A stretch of DNA of 64,000 nucleotides from Fodinicurvata halophila (GCF_042651425.1 NZ_JBHSCW010000003.1:868001-932000), one strand, 5' to 3'. Shown: positions 33,909 to 43,402, counted from the first letter of the stretch. Made by a program: numbers and translations. Notes: generated by a model from the sequence alone, not told the origin.

Positions 33909-35111
33909 ATGAGCGAAGTCTTTATCTGCGACTACATCCGCACCCCGATCGGAAGGTTCGGAGGATCCCTCGCCTCCATCCGAACCGACGATCTTGCCGC
34001 CCTCCCCCTCAAGGCGCTTCTCGAGCGCAACCCACGGCTGGACCCAGCCTGCGTGGACGAGGTGATCCATGGCTGCGCCAACCAGGCCGGCGAGGACAAT
34101 CGCAACGTGGCGCGCATGGCCCTCTTGCTGGCAGGTCTGCCCGACTCCGTACCCGGAACGACGCTCAACCGCCTGTGCGGATCCGGCATGGATGCGATCA
34201 TCAACGGCGCGCGGGCAATCCGGTGCGGCGAGGCGGATCTGGTGGTTGCCGGCGGCGTCGAGAGCATGAGCCGCGCGCCCTTCGTGATGCCCAAGGCGGA
34301 AACGGCCTTTTCGCGCCAGGCCGAAATCCATGACACCACGATTGGCTGGCGCTTCATCAACCCGCTGATGAAGGCGCAGTATGGCGTCGACTCCATGCCG
34401 GAAACGGGGGAGAACGTGGCGGAGGATTACGCCGTCACCCGAGAAGATCAGGATGCCTTTGCACTGCGCTCCCAAGAAAAGGCGACCCAGGCGCAGGAGA
34501 ACGGCCGCCTTGGCCAAGAGATCCTCCCGGTTTCCATTCCCCAGCGCAAGGGCGAGCCGATTGTCTTCGAGCGCGACGAACACCCGCGTGCCACCAGCCT
34601 GGAGGCGCTTGCGAAACTGTCGACACCTTTTCGAAAAGGCGGGACAGTGACAGCCGGCAATGCTTCTGGTGTGAATGACGGCTCCGCCGCCGTGCTCCTC
34701 GCCACCGAGGATGCCGCCGTAGCTCATGGGCTCACGCCCATCGCCCGTGTCCTCGGTGGCGCCACAGCTGGGGTGGCCCCGCGGGTCATGGGCATCGGCC
34801 CCGCCCCGGCATCGAAAAAGCTGATGAAGCGTCTCACACTGTCCCAGCAGGATTTCGACGTGGTCGAATTGAACGAGGCCTTTGCCAGCCAGAGCCTCGC
34901 CACCCTGCGCCTCCTAGGACTCTCCGACGATGATCCCGGGGTCAACCCGAACGGCGGCGCCATCGCCTTGGGCCATCCGCTCGGGATGTCGGGCACACGA
35001 ATCACCGGCACGGCGGCTCTCGAGTTGCAGCACTCAGGAGGTAGGCGCGCGCTCTCGACCATGTGCATCGGGGTCGGCCAGGGCATCGCCATCGCGCTCG
35101 AGCGCGTATGA
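33909..35111 (+). CDS. pcaF: 3-oxoadipyl-CoA thiolase
   Basis: 400 residues of a biosynthetic/degradative thiolase. The acyl-accepting cysteine is Cys90 in LNRLCGSGMDAI; ELNEAFASQ, the GHPLGMSGTRI motif (catalytic His) and CIGVGQG (second Cys) follow in order. N-terminus EVFICDYIRTPIGRFGGSLA is typical of PcaF. It cleaves 3-oxoadipyl-CoA to acetyl-CoA and succinyl-CoA. It ends the pcaIJF operon. No upstream pca or cat genes lie in this window. Confidence 0.93.
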   Translation: MSEVFICDYIRTPIGRFGGSLASIRTDDLAALPLKALLERNPRLDPACVDEVIHGCANQAGEDNRNVARMALLLAGLPDSVPGTTLNRLCGSGMDAIINGARAIRCGEADLVVAGGVESMSRAPFVMPKAETAFSRQAEIHDTTIGWRFINPLMKAQYGVDSMPETGENVAEDYAVTREDQDAFALRSQEKATQAQENGRLGQEILPVSIPQRKGEPIVFERDEHPRATSLEALAKLSTPFRKGGTVTAGNASGVNDGSAAVLLATEDAAVAHGLTPIARVLGGATAGVAPRVMGIGPAPASKKLMKRLTLSQQDFDVVELNEAFASQSLATLRLLGLSDDDPGVNPNGGAIALGHPLGMSGTRITGTAALELQHSGGRRALSTMCIGVGQGIAIALERV

Positions 35112-35234
35112 GCTCGAAAGGAAAGCAACGGGTCCAGCACCATATGGGTCAGTCCTTATAGGCACGTCTCCATTCAACACCACTTGTGCTTGGCTGCTTT
35201 GTTGATCCTGATGGATTTCCCCACCTTCTCGAGT

Positions 35235-35254
35235 TACGTACACTGCGTACTGAG
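35235..35254. promoter_or_regulatory. Inverted repeat before the TetR gene
   Basis: TACG (35235-35238) and CGTA (35246-35249) flank seven bases, followed by TACTGAG (35248-35254). The TACTGAG word recurs at 36109-36115 in the promoter of the next gene, so both may belong to TetR operators. Confidence 0.35.
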
Positions 35255-35272
35255 AAGGGAGTCGGGTCCAAT

Positions 35273-35914
35273 ATGCAGGATGCCGTTCAACCAGGCGACA
35301 CGTCGCGTCGCGCCGGGTGGCGCAAGGCCGAGGTCATCGACATGGCCGCGCTCTGCTTCATGGAACGCGGGTATCATGCAACGAGCATCGATGATGTGGC
35401 GCGGCGTCTCGGCTGCTCCAAGGGACGCATATATTACTACTACCCAACGAAAACCGATCTGTTCTTTGACGTCCATCGGGAAGGCATGGCTCGTCTTTTC
35501 ACGGCCCTGGAACCGGCTCTGGAAGCAAGGGGCAACGGCCTGCAAGTCCTGGAAGCCATGCTGATGGCCCATGCACGCGCCATGTTCGAGAACCACACCT
35601 ACGAGAGCGTTGTGGCCCAGGGTGTACAGGTGCACCGCTTCGAAGCGACCACGCCCGACCAGCGCGACACGATGGCAGAGCTCATCGCCAGTCGCGACAG
35701 GTTCGAGGCGCACTTCAAGGAGGCAATTGCTGCAGCAATCTCGGACGGCTCCGGCGCCAATGTCGATGTCTCCATTACTTCAAAGGTACTTCTCGGTGCC
35801 TTACAATGGTCGATCATATGGTATCGTCCGAGGCCCGAGGACGACGACGAAAGTCGCTCCGCACTGGCGGAAAAGATGGTCTTGCCGCTGATCGAGGGTT
35901 TGCGGCCACGCTGA
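35273..35914 (+). CDS. TetR/AcrR family transcriptional regulator
   Basis: 213 residues from the ATG at 35273; a longer frame from 35186 has no family match. The N-terminal HTH reads AALCFMERGYHATSIDDVARRLGCSKGRIYYYYPTKTDLFFD, a canonical TetR DNA-binding part; the helical ligand domain follows and ends near residue 210. It precedes the five-gene oxidative cluster on the same strand with a 257-base gap, and is its likely repressor. The ligand is unknown. Confidence 0.92.
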   Translation: MQDAVQPGDTSRRAGWRKAEVIDMAALCFMERGYHATSIDDVARRLGCSKGRIYYYYPTKTDLFFDVHREGMARLFTALEPALEARGNGLQVLEAMLMAHARAMFENHTYESVVAQGVQVHRFEATTPDQRDTMAELIASRDRFEAHFKEAIAAAISDGSGANVDVSITSKVLLGALQWSIIWYRPRPEDDDESRSALAEKMVLPLIEGLRPR

Positions 35915-36077
35915 CGTTGCCCCGTGGGGCTGTCCTGATCGCCCTCGCCAACCATTGCGACGATGCGAACTGCCTTCACGCATCGTCACTGCGCGACCTG
36001 CTCATTTGGGCCTTCGCTCAAACGCGCCCTTTCGCGAAATCGGACTTATCGTCAACCACTTGCGCACGGCCGTGTGC

Positions 36078-36121
36078 TTGACAGGTGAACGAGTCCTCCT
36101 CTAAAAGATACTGAGTAGTAT
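36078..36121 (+). promoter_or_regulatory. Promoter and operator candidate of the oxidative cluster
   Basis: A perfect TTGACA (36078-36083), 18 bases and TAAAAG (36102-36107) form a promoter in the 257-base gap before the epimerase-like gene. The inverted repeat ATACT-GAGT-AGTAT (36108-36121) covers the expected start point, where a TetR repressor could bind. Confidence 0.5.
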
Positions 36122-36171
36122 GTTTATCCTGGCAAGAATACAAAGTCGATAGAACAGGGGGAGTTCCCATA

Positions 36172-37131
36172 ATGCGCGTGATGATCACCGGCGCGGCGGG
36201 CTTTCTGGGCCACCGCCTGAGCAAGGCCGTGATCGAACAGGGCGCGCTTGTCTCTCGCGCCCAGGAGAAGACCCCGATCACCGAACTTTGCCTGGTGGAC
36301 GTGGTCGATGTGCAGCCCCCTTCCATGCCTGGAATCGAAATCAAGACGCGCAAGGGCGACCTGGCCGATCCGTCATTTGTCGCTGCCCTTGCTGAAGAAG
36401 GCTTCGACAGCCTGTTCCACCTCGCCTCCTATCTGACGTTTCACGCCGAAGAGGATCCCGCACGTGCCTTTGCCGTGAACGTGGATGCCCTGCGCAGGCT
36501 GATGGAAAGCGCCGACAACGTCCCCAAGGTTGTCTTCACCTCCTCGATCGCAGTGTTCGGCGGCTCGTTGCCGGAGAGTGTCGGGGATGAGGTGGCACCC
36601 CAACCGGAGACCACCTATGGAAGCCACAAGGCGATCAACGAGTTGCTGCTCGCCGATCATTCCCGTCACGGTCAGGTTGACGGACGCTCCCTGCGCCTGC
36701 CCATCGTCCTGACTCGGCCGGGCAAGCCTCAACCGGCCATCTCCGACCGTATCGCGAGCATCATTCGCGAGCCTCTTCAGGGCCTGGACATGGCCGCACC
36801 CCTGACTCCGGAAACGGCTATCCCGGTCAGCTCCGCCGGAGCAGCCGTTGCTGCCCTGCTCAAGCTGCACGACCTGCCGTCAGGCGACCTGCCGACCAAG
36901 CGGGCCTTCAACCTGCCCTCCCTCACCGTCACGGTGGCGGAGATGTTCGACGCAGTGAAGCGATACGGGGCCACCGGAAAGATCACCTATGCCGCGGATG
37001 CCAGGATGCAGGCAATCGTCGATGGCTGGCCCTCCCGCTTCGTCTCCCACTGGGGCACCCGCTTGGGGCTCGCCGCCGACGGAGATCTCGACACGTTGAT
37101 TTCAGACTACCTCGATCAAAAGGGTGTCTGA
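36172..37131 (+). CDS. NAD-dependent epimerase/dehydratase, D-erythronate dehydrogenase (DenD)-like
   Basis: 319 residues of an extended SDR. The glycine motif ITGAAGFLG is at 5-13, Tyr/Lys occur in YGSHKAINELL, and LRLPIVLTRPGKPQPAISDRI plus IIREPL match the DenD subgroup closely. GGGGGAG provides the ribosome site. DenD oxidises C2 of D-erythronate; here the partner genes differ from the usual den cluster, so the true substrate may be another hydroxy acid. It overlaps the next gene by eight bases. Confidence 0.82.
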   Translation: MRVMITGAAGFLGHRLSKAVIEQGALVSRAQEKTPITELCLVDVVDVQPPSMPGIEIKTRKGDLADPSFVAALAEEGFDSLFHLASYLTFHAEEDPARAFAVNVDALRRLMESADNVPKVVFTSSIAVFGGSLPESVGDEVAPQPETTYGSHKAINELLLADHSRHGQVDGRSLRLPIVLTRPGKPQPAISDRIASIIREPLQGLDMAAPLTPETAIPVSSAGAAVAALLKLHDLPSGDLPTKRAFNLPSLTVTVAEMFDAVKRYGATGKITYAADARMQAIVDGWPSRFVSHWGTRLGLAADGDLDTLISDYLDQKGV

Positions 37132-38476
37132 CGTGGCCGATTCAGCAACACTCAGTCGTACTTCCACCCAGGTGGCTCAAACCACCGCCGATATCTGCAT
37201 TGTCGGCGCGGGATCATCGGGCATCACCGTCGCCAAGGCGCTGAACGAGGCGGGCCTGGCTTTCGACATTTTCGAGAAAGGCTCGGATATTGGCGGCATG
37301 TGGCGGTACGAGAACGATAATGGGCAAAGCTCGTGCTACGCCTCGCTGCACATCGACACCTCCAGGCCCAATCTCGGCTACAGCGATTTCCCCATCGACC
37401 CGTCACTGCCGGATTTTCTCTCACACGCGCAATTCCTCGAATACCTGGAATCCTACGCCGATCACTTCGGAATACGCCAGCTTGTCCGTTTCAGGACAGA
37501 GGTGCAGTCGATCGAGCCCGTAGGCGACAGGTTCCGCGTACGCCTTACGAATGGCGAGGATCACGAGTACGGCACGGTCATCGTGGCCAATGGCCATCTT
37601 TTCGATCCGAAGATGCCGGACTTTCCAGGAAGGTTCGATGGCAAGGAGATACATTCCCACTATTACCGCACTGCCGCCCCCTACGAGGACAAGCGCGTCA
37701 TGGTGGTTGGCCTCGGCAACTCGGCCGTCGACATTGCCGTCGATATCAGCCGCAGCGCCCAGCATGTCTTCGTCTCGACCCGGCGCAGTGCCTGGGTGAT
37801 GCCAAAGTATCTTTTTGGCCGACCCGTGGACCAGATCTCCGGCTTTATCGCTCGAACGCTGAAGCTGCCCACGCCGGCAACCCGCAAGGTCCTGTCATGG
37901 CTGATTCGGCTTTTCACGGGCGATCAGCGTCGTTTCGGCCTGCCGCGACCCGAGCATCCAATGTGGCGTGAGCACGCGACACTGAGTCAGGAACTCCTGC
38001 CTTATATCGGCCATGGGTACATAACCATCAAACCGAATGTTGAGGAGCTGCGCGGAGATCGGGTCGCATTTGTCGACGGCACGGAAGAAGTACTCGATGC
38101 CATCATCTATGCGACCGGCTACAACATCCACTTCCCCTTCCTTTCAGAAGAGCTCTTCCATGCCGACACGGACGTCGGCCGGCTTTATCGCCGCATTATC
38201 TCCCTCGACCACCCGGGCCTGTTCTTTGCCGGGCTGGTACAGCCGATTGGCCCCACAATCCCGCTTGTGGAGACCCAGGGCAAATGGATCGCCGGCGTTC
38301 TGTCCGGCAAAGTGCAACTGCCCGACTTCCACATCCGTCATCGCGAGGTCGAGGCGCATCGGAAATGGCAGCGCAAGACTTATGTCAATTCGGCGCGCTA
38401 TACTCTGGAGGTCGATTTCCGTAACTATTCCAGGCAGATGAAACGCGATATGCGCGAAGGCCTGGCCGGCGTATAG
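37124..38476 (+). CDS. Flavin-containing monooxygenase (class B, FMO-like)
   Basis: 450 residues from a GTG at 37124 that overlaps the previous stop. FAD motif IVGAGSSG at 26-33, GGMWRYE near 57-63, the fingerprint F-x-G-x-x-x-H-x-x-x-Y (FDGKEIHSHYY) at 171-181, and the NADPH motif VVGLGNSAVDIA at 195 onward. The fingerprint is of the FMO rather than the Baeyer-Villiger type, which has W in the last position. An oxygenation of a carbon, N or S centre, or a BV-like reaction, is possible. Central enzyme of the cluster. Confidence 0.9.
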   Translation: MSDVADSATLSRTSTQVAQTTADICIVGAGSSGITVAKALNEAGLAFDIFEKGSDIGGMWRYENDNGQSSCYASLHIDTSRPNLGYSDFPIDPSLPDFLSHAQFLEYLESYADHFGIRQLVRFRTEVQSIEPVGDRFRVRLTNGEDHEYGTVIVANGHLFDPKMPDFPGRFDGKEIHSHYYRTAAPYEDKRVMVVGLGNSAVDIAVDISRSAQHVFVSTRRSAWVMPKYLFGRPVDQISGFIARTLKLPTPATRKVLSWLIRLFTGDQRRFGLPRPEHPMWREHATLSQELLPYIGHGYITIKPNVEELRGDRVAFVDGTEEVLDAIIYATGYNIHFPFLSEELFHADTDVGRLYRRIISLDHPGLFFAGLVQPIGPTIPLVETQGKWIAGVLSGKVQLPDFHIRHREVEAHRKWQRKTYVNSARYTLEVDFRNYSRQMKRDMREGLAGV

Positions 38477-38491
38477 GCTGAGGAAGACGGG

Positions 38492-39538
38492 ATGGAGCAA
38501 ACGCGTTGGAAAAACCGCCCCGAAGGGTCCAATTGGGGCGACTTCGGCCCCGACGATCAATTGGGACGGCTGAACCTGATCACGCCCGAGAAGGTAAGAC
38601 AGGGTACAGCCGAAGTCCGGGAGGGGATCACCTTCTGCCTGTCGCTGCCGCTGGACTATCCCGGAGGCAGCGACCTGAACCCGCGGCGCCGACCGCCCAT
38701 CCTGCGGCCCAACCTGCGCGAGAGCCAAGTCAACTTCAACGCGGTGCCGTCCGACGAGGCAACAGACGTCTTCTGCGACGACCTCGCCATCATTCACCTG
38801 CAGTACTCGACCCAGTGGGACGCCCTGTGCCACGTCGGCTCGCTTTTCGATGCCGATGGCGACGGCGTTGCCGAGCCGGTCTACTATAATGGGTTCCGCG
38901 CCGGCGTGGAGATCGTCGGACCTCAAGAGGCGGCCGCAGCCGGCATTCCGCGACAGCCGCCCGAGGGCAGCACATCGCGGGCCGCTGCACTGGGGATCGA
39001 GACCATCGCCGCCCATGGCGTACAGGGCCGAGCGGTCATGATCGACCTGCGCGCCCACCTGGGCGACGATCGCACCCTCGTGGGCCATGACACGCTCATG
39101 GGAATCCTGGAACGCGATGAGATCGAGGTCGAACCCGGAGACATGGTCTGCCTGCACACAGGCTTTGCCGATATCGTGCTGGGCATGCATGGCAAGCCGG
39201 ACCCAGACAGGCTGCACAACTCCGCATCCGCGCTGGATGGACGCGACCGCCGGCTGCTGGACTGGATCTCCGACAGCGGACTCGCCGCACTGATTGCCGA
39301 TAACTACGCCGTGGAAGCCCTTCCCTCCGCACCGGCGGAAACGGGCCGATGCTCCATCCTGCCCCTGCACGAGCACTGCCTGTTCAAGAACGGCATCCCG
39401 CTTGGTGAACTCTGGCACCTGACACCCCTGGCAACCTGGCTTCGAGAAAGAGGGCGCTCGCGGTTTCTGCTGACGGCGCCCCCGCTCAGGCTGCCCGGCG
39501 CCGTGGGCTCGCCCGTGACACCGGTGGCCACAGTATGA
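38492..39538 (+). CDS. Cyclase family protein (kynurenine-formamidase-like metal hydrolase)
   Basis: 348 residues. The family metal site H-x-G-T-H-x-D-x-x-x-H appears as YSTQWDALCH (Thr107, Gln108, Asp110, His114); the first His is replaced by Gln, a variation seen in a bacterial subgroup. HLHG-type segments SDSGLAALIADNYAVEA and LPLHEHCLFKNGIPLGELWHL are also typical. These enzymes hydrolyse formamides, lactones or similar rings. It would fit opening of a product of the monooxygenase. It overlaps the next SDR by four bases. Confidence 0.85.
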   Translation: MEQTRWKNRPEGSNWGDFGPDDQLGRLNLITPEKVRQGTAEVREGITFCLSLPLDYPGGSDLNPRRRPPILRPNLRESQVNFNAVPSDEATDVFCDDLAIIHLQYSTQWDALCHVGSLFDADGDGVAEPVYYNGFRAGVEIVGPQEAAAAGIPRQPPEGSTSRAAALGIETIAAHGVQGRAVMIDLRAHLGDDRTLVGHDTLMGILERDEIEVEPGDMVCLHTGFADIVLGMHGKPDPDRLHNSASALDGRDRRLLDWISDSGLAALIADNYAVEALPSAPAETGRCSILPLHEHCLFKNGIPLGELWHLTPLATWLRERGRSRFLLTAPPLRLPGAVGSPVTPVATV

Positions 39539-40221
39539 TGGAGAGAGTCCTCATAACCGGCGGGACAGCCGGAATTGGCGCAGCCTGCGCGACGCGTTGC
39601 CGGGCCGATGGCTATGAACCGGTCTTGATCGACCGGGAGGGCGAAGCCATCCAAGCCGATCTGTCCGATCCGGCCCAGACAGCCGATGCCCTTGAGAAGG
39701 CGCTCGCCGGCGGGCCGATCACCCGTCTTGTCAACAACGTCGGAGCCGTCGTTCCGGCCTCCATCGAAGAGCAGACGCTTGCGGAGTTCGACTACGCGAT
39801 GGCGCTCAACCTGCGCTGCGCCATGCAATGCTTCCAGGCCCTGCTGCCCGGAATGAAGGCTGCCGGGTTTGGACGTGTGGTCAACATGTCCTCGCGCGCG
39901 GCCTTGGGCAAGGAACTGCGCACTGCCTATGCCGCGACGAAGGCTGGCCTGATCGGAATGACCCGGACCTGGGCCCTGGAAGTCGGAGCCCACGGCATTA
40001 CCGTCAACGCAGTCGGGCCGGGCCCCATTCGCACCGAGTTGTTCGACCGCGCCAATCCTCCGGACTCGCCCCGGACACAACAGATTGTTGAATCGGTGCC
40101 GGTGCGCAGGGTCGGCACGCCCGATGATGTTGCGCATGCCGTCAGCTACATGCTCGATTCCCGTAGCGGCTTCGTGACGGGCCAGGTGCTGTACGTGTGC
40201 GGCGGCCTTACAGTCGGTTAG
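39535..40221 (+). CDS. SDR family oxidoreductase
   Basis: 228 residues. ITGGTAGIG at 7-15, NNVGA near 65, Ser in NMSSRAALG and YAATK with catalytic Tyr/Lys, then NAVGPGPIRTE and GFVTGQVLYVCGG at the C-terminus, all classical SDR features (FabG-like order). ATGA overlap with the cyclase gene marks translational coupling. The substrate is presumed a hydroxy or keto intermediate of the cluster. Confidence 0.92.
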   Translation: MMERVLITGGTAGIGAACATRCRADGYEPVLIDREGEAIQADLSDPAQTADALEKALAGGPITRLVNNVGAVVPASIEEQTLAEFDYAMALNLRCAMQCFQALLPGMKAAGFGRVVNMSSRAALGKELRTAYAATKAGLIGMTRTWALEVGAHGITVNAVGPGPIRTELFDRANPPDSPRTQQIVESVPVRRVGTPDDVAHAVSYMLDSRSGFVTGQVLYVCGGLTVG

Positions 40222-40228
40222 GGTAAGG

Positions 40229-41170
40229 ATGACGGACGTCGCGATCATCGGAGGAGGAAGCATTGGCGTGGCTTTCGCCATTGTCTTTGCCCGCGCAGGC
40301 CACGGCGTACACGTTCAGGATCCAGATGAGAAGCGGCGCTCTGACTGTCCCACGGAAATCGCCGCGCGCCTGCACCAGTTGGACGAGTTCGGACTGCTGG
40401 ACGAGACGCCGGCTGCCATTATCGAACGCATAGGCATCATACCCGAGATCTCCGAAGCCGTACGGGGCGCGGCGTTGGTTCAGGAATGCGCGCCCGAGGA
40501 CCAATCCCTGAAGCAGCAGCTTTTTGCCGAACTCGACAGACTGGCGCCTCCGCATGCGATCCTTGCGTCCTCTTCATCGGCAATGCCGATTTCCCGGATA
40601 GCAGCGGAATTGCCGGGGCGCGCCCGCTGTCTTGTCGCCCACCCGGCAAACCCACCCTATCTCCTGTCGGTGGTCGAAATCGTTCCCGCACCCTTTACCT
40701 CTCACGACACGCTCGAGCGTACTCGCACCTTTCTTGAGGGGTGTGGCCTGTCGCCTGTGCAGGTTGGGGAGGAAATCGAGGGGTTCATCTTCAATCGCCT
40801 GCAAGGTGCCTTGCTGCGCGAAGCCTATTGCCTCGTGCGTGACGGCATCGCCGATGTTGCCGATATCGATCGGTTGGTGACCCATGCCCTGGGCTTGCGG
40901 TGGTCAGTTGCCGGTCCTTTCGAGACAGCCGACCTCAACACCCGCGGCGGCATTGCCTCCCACGCACAAAAAATGGGCCCGGCCTATGCGCGCATGGGGG
41001 CTGAGCGGGGACAGAACGATCCCTGGACCCCGGACCTGGTCGCCGAGGTAACGGCACAGCGACGCCGCGCTCTGCCCATGGAGGAATGGGACGCGCGCGT
41101 TGAATGGCGGGACCGGATGCTCATGTCCCTGATTGAACACCGGCGAAGATGCTTGAAAGACATGGCGTGA
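40229..41170 (+). CDS. 3-hydroxyacyl-CoA dehydrogenase-fold protein, L-gulonate dehydrogenase/lambda-crystallin-like
   Basis: 313 residues. NAD site VAIIGGGSIGVAFA at 4-17; VQECAPEDQSLKQQLFAELD, ILASSSSAMPIS, the catalytic His in CLVAHPANPPYLLSVVEIVP, and IEGFIFNRLQGALLREAYCLV follow the order of lambda-crystallin (CRYL1, L-gulonate 3-dehydrogenase) rather than fatty-acid FadB. The length (about 315) agrees. It closes the cluster started by the DenD-like gene, 7 bases behind the SDR. Confidence 0.88.
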   Translation: MTDVAIIGGGSIGVAFAIVFARAGHGVHVQDPDEKRRSDCPTEIAARLHQLDEFGLLDETPAAIIERIGIIPEISEAVRGAALVQECAPEDQSLKQQLFAELDRLAPPHAILASSSSAMPISRIAAELPGRARCLVAHPANPPYLLSVVEIVPAPFTSHDTLERTRTFLEGCGLSPVQVGEEIEGFIFNRLQGALLREAYCLVRDGIADVADIDRLVTHALGLRWSVAGPFETADLNTRGGIASHAQKMGPAYARMGAERGQNDPWTPDLVAEVTAQRRRALPMEEWDARVEWRDRMLMSLIEHRRRCLKDMA

Positions 41171-41238
41171 CGGAACTGAGGCGCAACTATACCCTCATAC
41201 TGATCTTGTCCATGTCACGCTATCTGTAGGGGGTCCCT

Positions 41239-42087
41239 GTGCCAGACTCCGCCATCCCCACCCGCACCCTTCCCTCCGGCGAAACGATCCCGGCCCTGGG
41301 CCAGGGCACCTGGTACATGGGTGACGGCCTGCGCTCGCGCGAAGAGGAGGTCGCCGCCCTGCGCCTGGGCCTGGATCTCGGACTCACCTTGATCGACACC
41401 GCGGAAATGTACGGCAACGGCGCCTCGGAACAGCTTGTGGGCGAAGCGATCGCCGGGCGCCGCGACGAGGCCTTCCTGGTCAGCAAGGTGCTGCCCAGCA
41501 ATGCCAGCAAGCAGGGCACCATCAAGGCCTGCGAGCGCAGCCTGGAGCGGCTCGGCACGGATCGCCTCGACCTCTACCTGCTGCACTGGCGCGGCGGCAC
41601 ACCCCTGAAAGAAACCCTCGAGGCCTTCGAGGAACTGGTCGAGGCCGGCAAGATCCGGCATTGGGGCGTGAGCAATTTCGATGTCTCGGACATGGAGGAA
41701 CTGACGGCGCTGCGGGGCGGCACGGCGGTACAGGTCAACCAGGTGCTCTATAACCTGACGCGTCGCGGCATCGAATGGGATCTGCAGCCCTGGTGCCGGG
41801 AACGGCAGATTCCGCTCATGGCCTATTCGCCCATCGAACAGGGGCGCATGCTCGACCATTCGTCGCTGAAACGCATCGCCGAGCGGCTGGGTGCCACCGC
41901 CGCCCAGGTGGCGCTGGGCTGGTTGCTGCGCCAGGAGGGCCTGGTCGCCATTCCCAAGGCCGGATCGCCGCGGCACGTAGAGGAAAACCGCGCCGCCCTG
42001 GATCTCCAGCTGTCGGACCAGGACCTTGCCGAGCTCGACCGGTCCTTCCCGGCGCCGGACCGGAAACAGCCGCTGGAGATCCTCTGA
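41239..42087 (+). CDS. Aldo/keto reductase
   Basis: 282 residues from a GTG with AGGGGG just upstream. Catalytic pattern LIDTAEMYGNGASEQLVGEAI (Asp, Tyr), SKVLP (Lys) and DLYLLHWRG (His) with WGVSNFDVSDMEEL and the C-terminal IPKAGSPRHVEENRAAL for NADPH binding. Full length for the 2,5-diketogluconate-reductase-like group. It follows the cluster with a 68-base gap and converges with the second TRAP operon. Substrate unknown. Confidence 0.92.
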   Translation: MPDSAIPTRTLPSGETIPALGQGTWYMGDGLRSREEEVAALRLGLDLGLTLIDTAEMYGNGASEQLVGEAIAGRRDEAFLVSKVLPSNASKQGTIKACERSLERLGTDRLDLYLLHWRGGTPLKETLEAFEELVEAGKIRHWGVSNFDVSDMEELTALRGGTAVQVNQVLYNLTRRGIEWDLQPWCRERQIPLMAYSPIEQGRMLDHSSLKRIAERLGATAAQVALGWLLRQEGLVAIPKAGSPRHVEENRAALDLQLSDQDLAELDRSFPAPDRKQPLEIL

Positions 42088-42127
42088 CACGGGCAACCGG
42101 CTTGACGCGCCAAGCCCCCCAACGGTC

Positions 42128-43402
42128 TCAGTACAGCAGATCCACCAGTCCCATGGAGATCCAGGGCATGTAGGTGATCGCCATCAGGCAGGCGAGCACC
42201 ACGAGGACGAAGCGCATCAACCAGGGGATCAGCCTGTCGATGGACAGGTTGGCCACGGCGCAGGCGGCGAAGAGGTTGACGCCCAAGGGCGGCGTGAACA
42301 TGCCCAGCGCCAGGTTGACCACGACGATCAGTCCGAAGTGCACCGGATCGATGCCGTACTGCACGGCAATCGGCGTGAAGATCGGGGCCAGCACCAGGAT
42401 GGCGGCCGAGGTCTCCACGAACATGCCGATAATCAGCAGCATGACGTTCACGGCCAGCAGGAAGCTGACCGGGTTGTCGAAAACCTCCGTAACCCAACCG
42501 GCGATCTGGGAGGGCAGGCCCGAGCGGCTGATGAGGAAGCTGAAAAGGGCCGCCGCTGCGATGATCAGCATGACGGTGGCCGTTGAGATCGCGCTCTTGC
42601 GCAGCACCGGCCAGAGGTTTTGCCAGCCCAGTTCGCGATAGACCAGCCCGCCGACGATCAGCGCATAGACCACTGCCACGGCCGAGGCTTCGGTAGGCGT
42701 GAAGACGCCACCGTAGATGCCGCCAATCACCACCACAGGCATCAACAGGGCCGCCCAGGCGCGGCGGAAGGCCCGCGGGAAGGAGGATCTGTCCTCGCGG
42801 TCACGCAGGCCATAGCCGCGGATGCGGCAGAAGATGTAAAGGAAGGTCAGCAATGCTCCGCCGACAAGCAGGCCCGGCCCGATGCCGGCGATGAACAGCC
42901 GCCCGATCGAGGTGTCGGTACTGACCCCGTAAAGAATAAGGGGGATGGAGGGCGGAATCAGAACCCCCAGTTCCGAGGACGAGGCCTGGATCGAAGCTGC
43001 CAGTGGTTTGGGATAGTCGTGGCGCACCATGGCCGGGATCAGGATCGAGCCGATGGCGAAGGTGGTCGCGACACTGGAGCCCGAGACCGCGGCGAACATC
43101 ATGCAGGTCAGCACGCAGGTCATGGCCAGCCCGCCCTGCAGGCCGCCGACCACCGACTTGGCCACGTCCACCAGCCGCTCGGACACGCCGCCGGTGGCCA
43201 TCAGGTTGCCCGCCAGGATGAAAAAAGGAATGGCCATCAGGGGAAAGCTGTCGATCCCCACCAGCATGCGCTGGGGCACCATCAGCAGAGGCAGGCGCGA
43301 AAAGAACTCGATGCCGATGACGGAAGCCAGGACGATGGAGATCGCCACGGGCACGCCCAGTGCAAACAGCACGACCAGCGAGATGGCGATGGCGAGATTC
43401 AC
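42128..43402 (-). CDS. TRAP transporter large permease (DctM)
   Basis: 424 residues, about 12 membrane segments. Family markers: FFILAGNLMATGGVSERLVDVAKSVVGGLQGGLA, GSSVATTFAIGSILIPAM, SSELGVLIPPSIPLILYG, GVFTPTEASAVAVVYALIVG, and LALGMFTPPLGVNLFAACAVA. ATGA overlap with dctQ. It is distinct in sequence from the permease at 27019-28296, so the two TRAP systems carry different substrates. Confidence 0.95.
   Translation of the reverse strand: MNLAIAISLVVLFALGVPVAISIVLASVIGIEFFSRLPLLMVPQRMLVGIDSFPLMAIPFFILAGNLMATGGVSERLVDVAKSVVGGLQGGLAMTCVLTCMMFAAVSGSSVATTFAIGSILIPAMVRHDYPKPLAASIQASSSELGVLIPPSIPLILYGVSTDTSIGRLFIAGIGPGLLVGGALLTFLYIFCRIRGYGLRDREDRSSFPRAFRRAWAALLMPVVVIGGIYGGVFTPTEASAVAVVYALIVGGLVYRELGWQNLWPVLRKSAISTATVMLIIAAAALFSFLISRSGLPSQIAGWVTEVFDNPVSFLLAVNVMLLIIGMFVETSAAILVLAPIFTPIAVQYGIDPVHFGLIVVVNLALGMFTPPLGVNLFAACAVANLSIDRLIPWLMRFVLVVLACLMAITYMPWISMGLVDLLY

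Noticed and set aside
42099..42116. GGCTTG...CAAGCC stem between the aldo/keto reductase and dctM
   Set aside because: Only six base pairs and no T tract on either strand; not convincing as a terminator.
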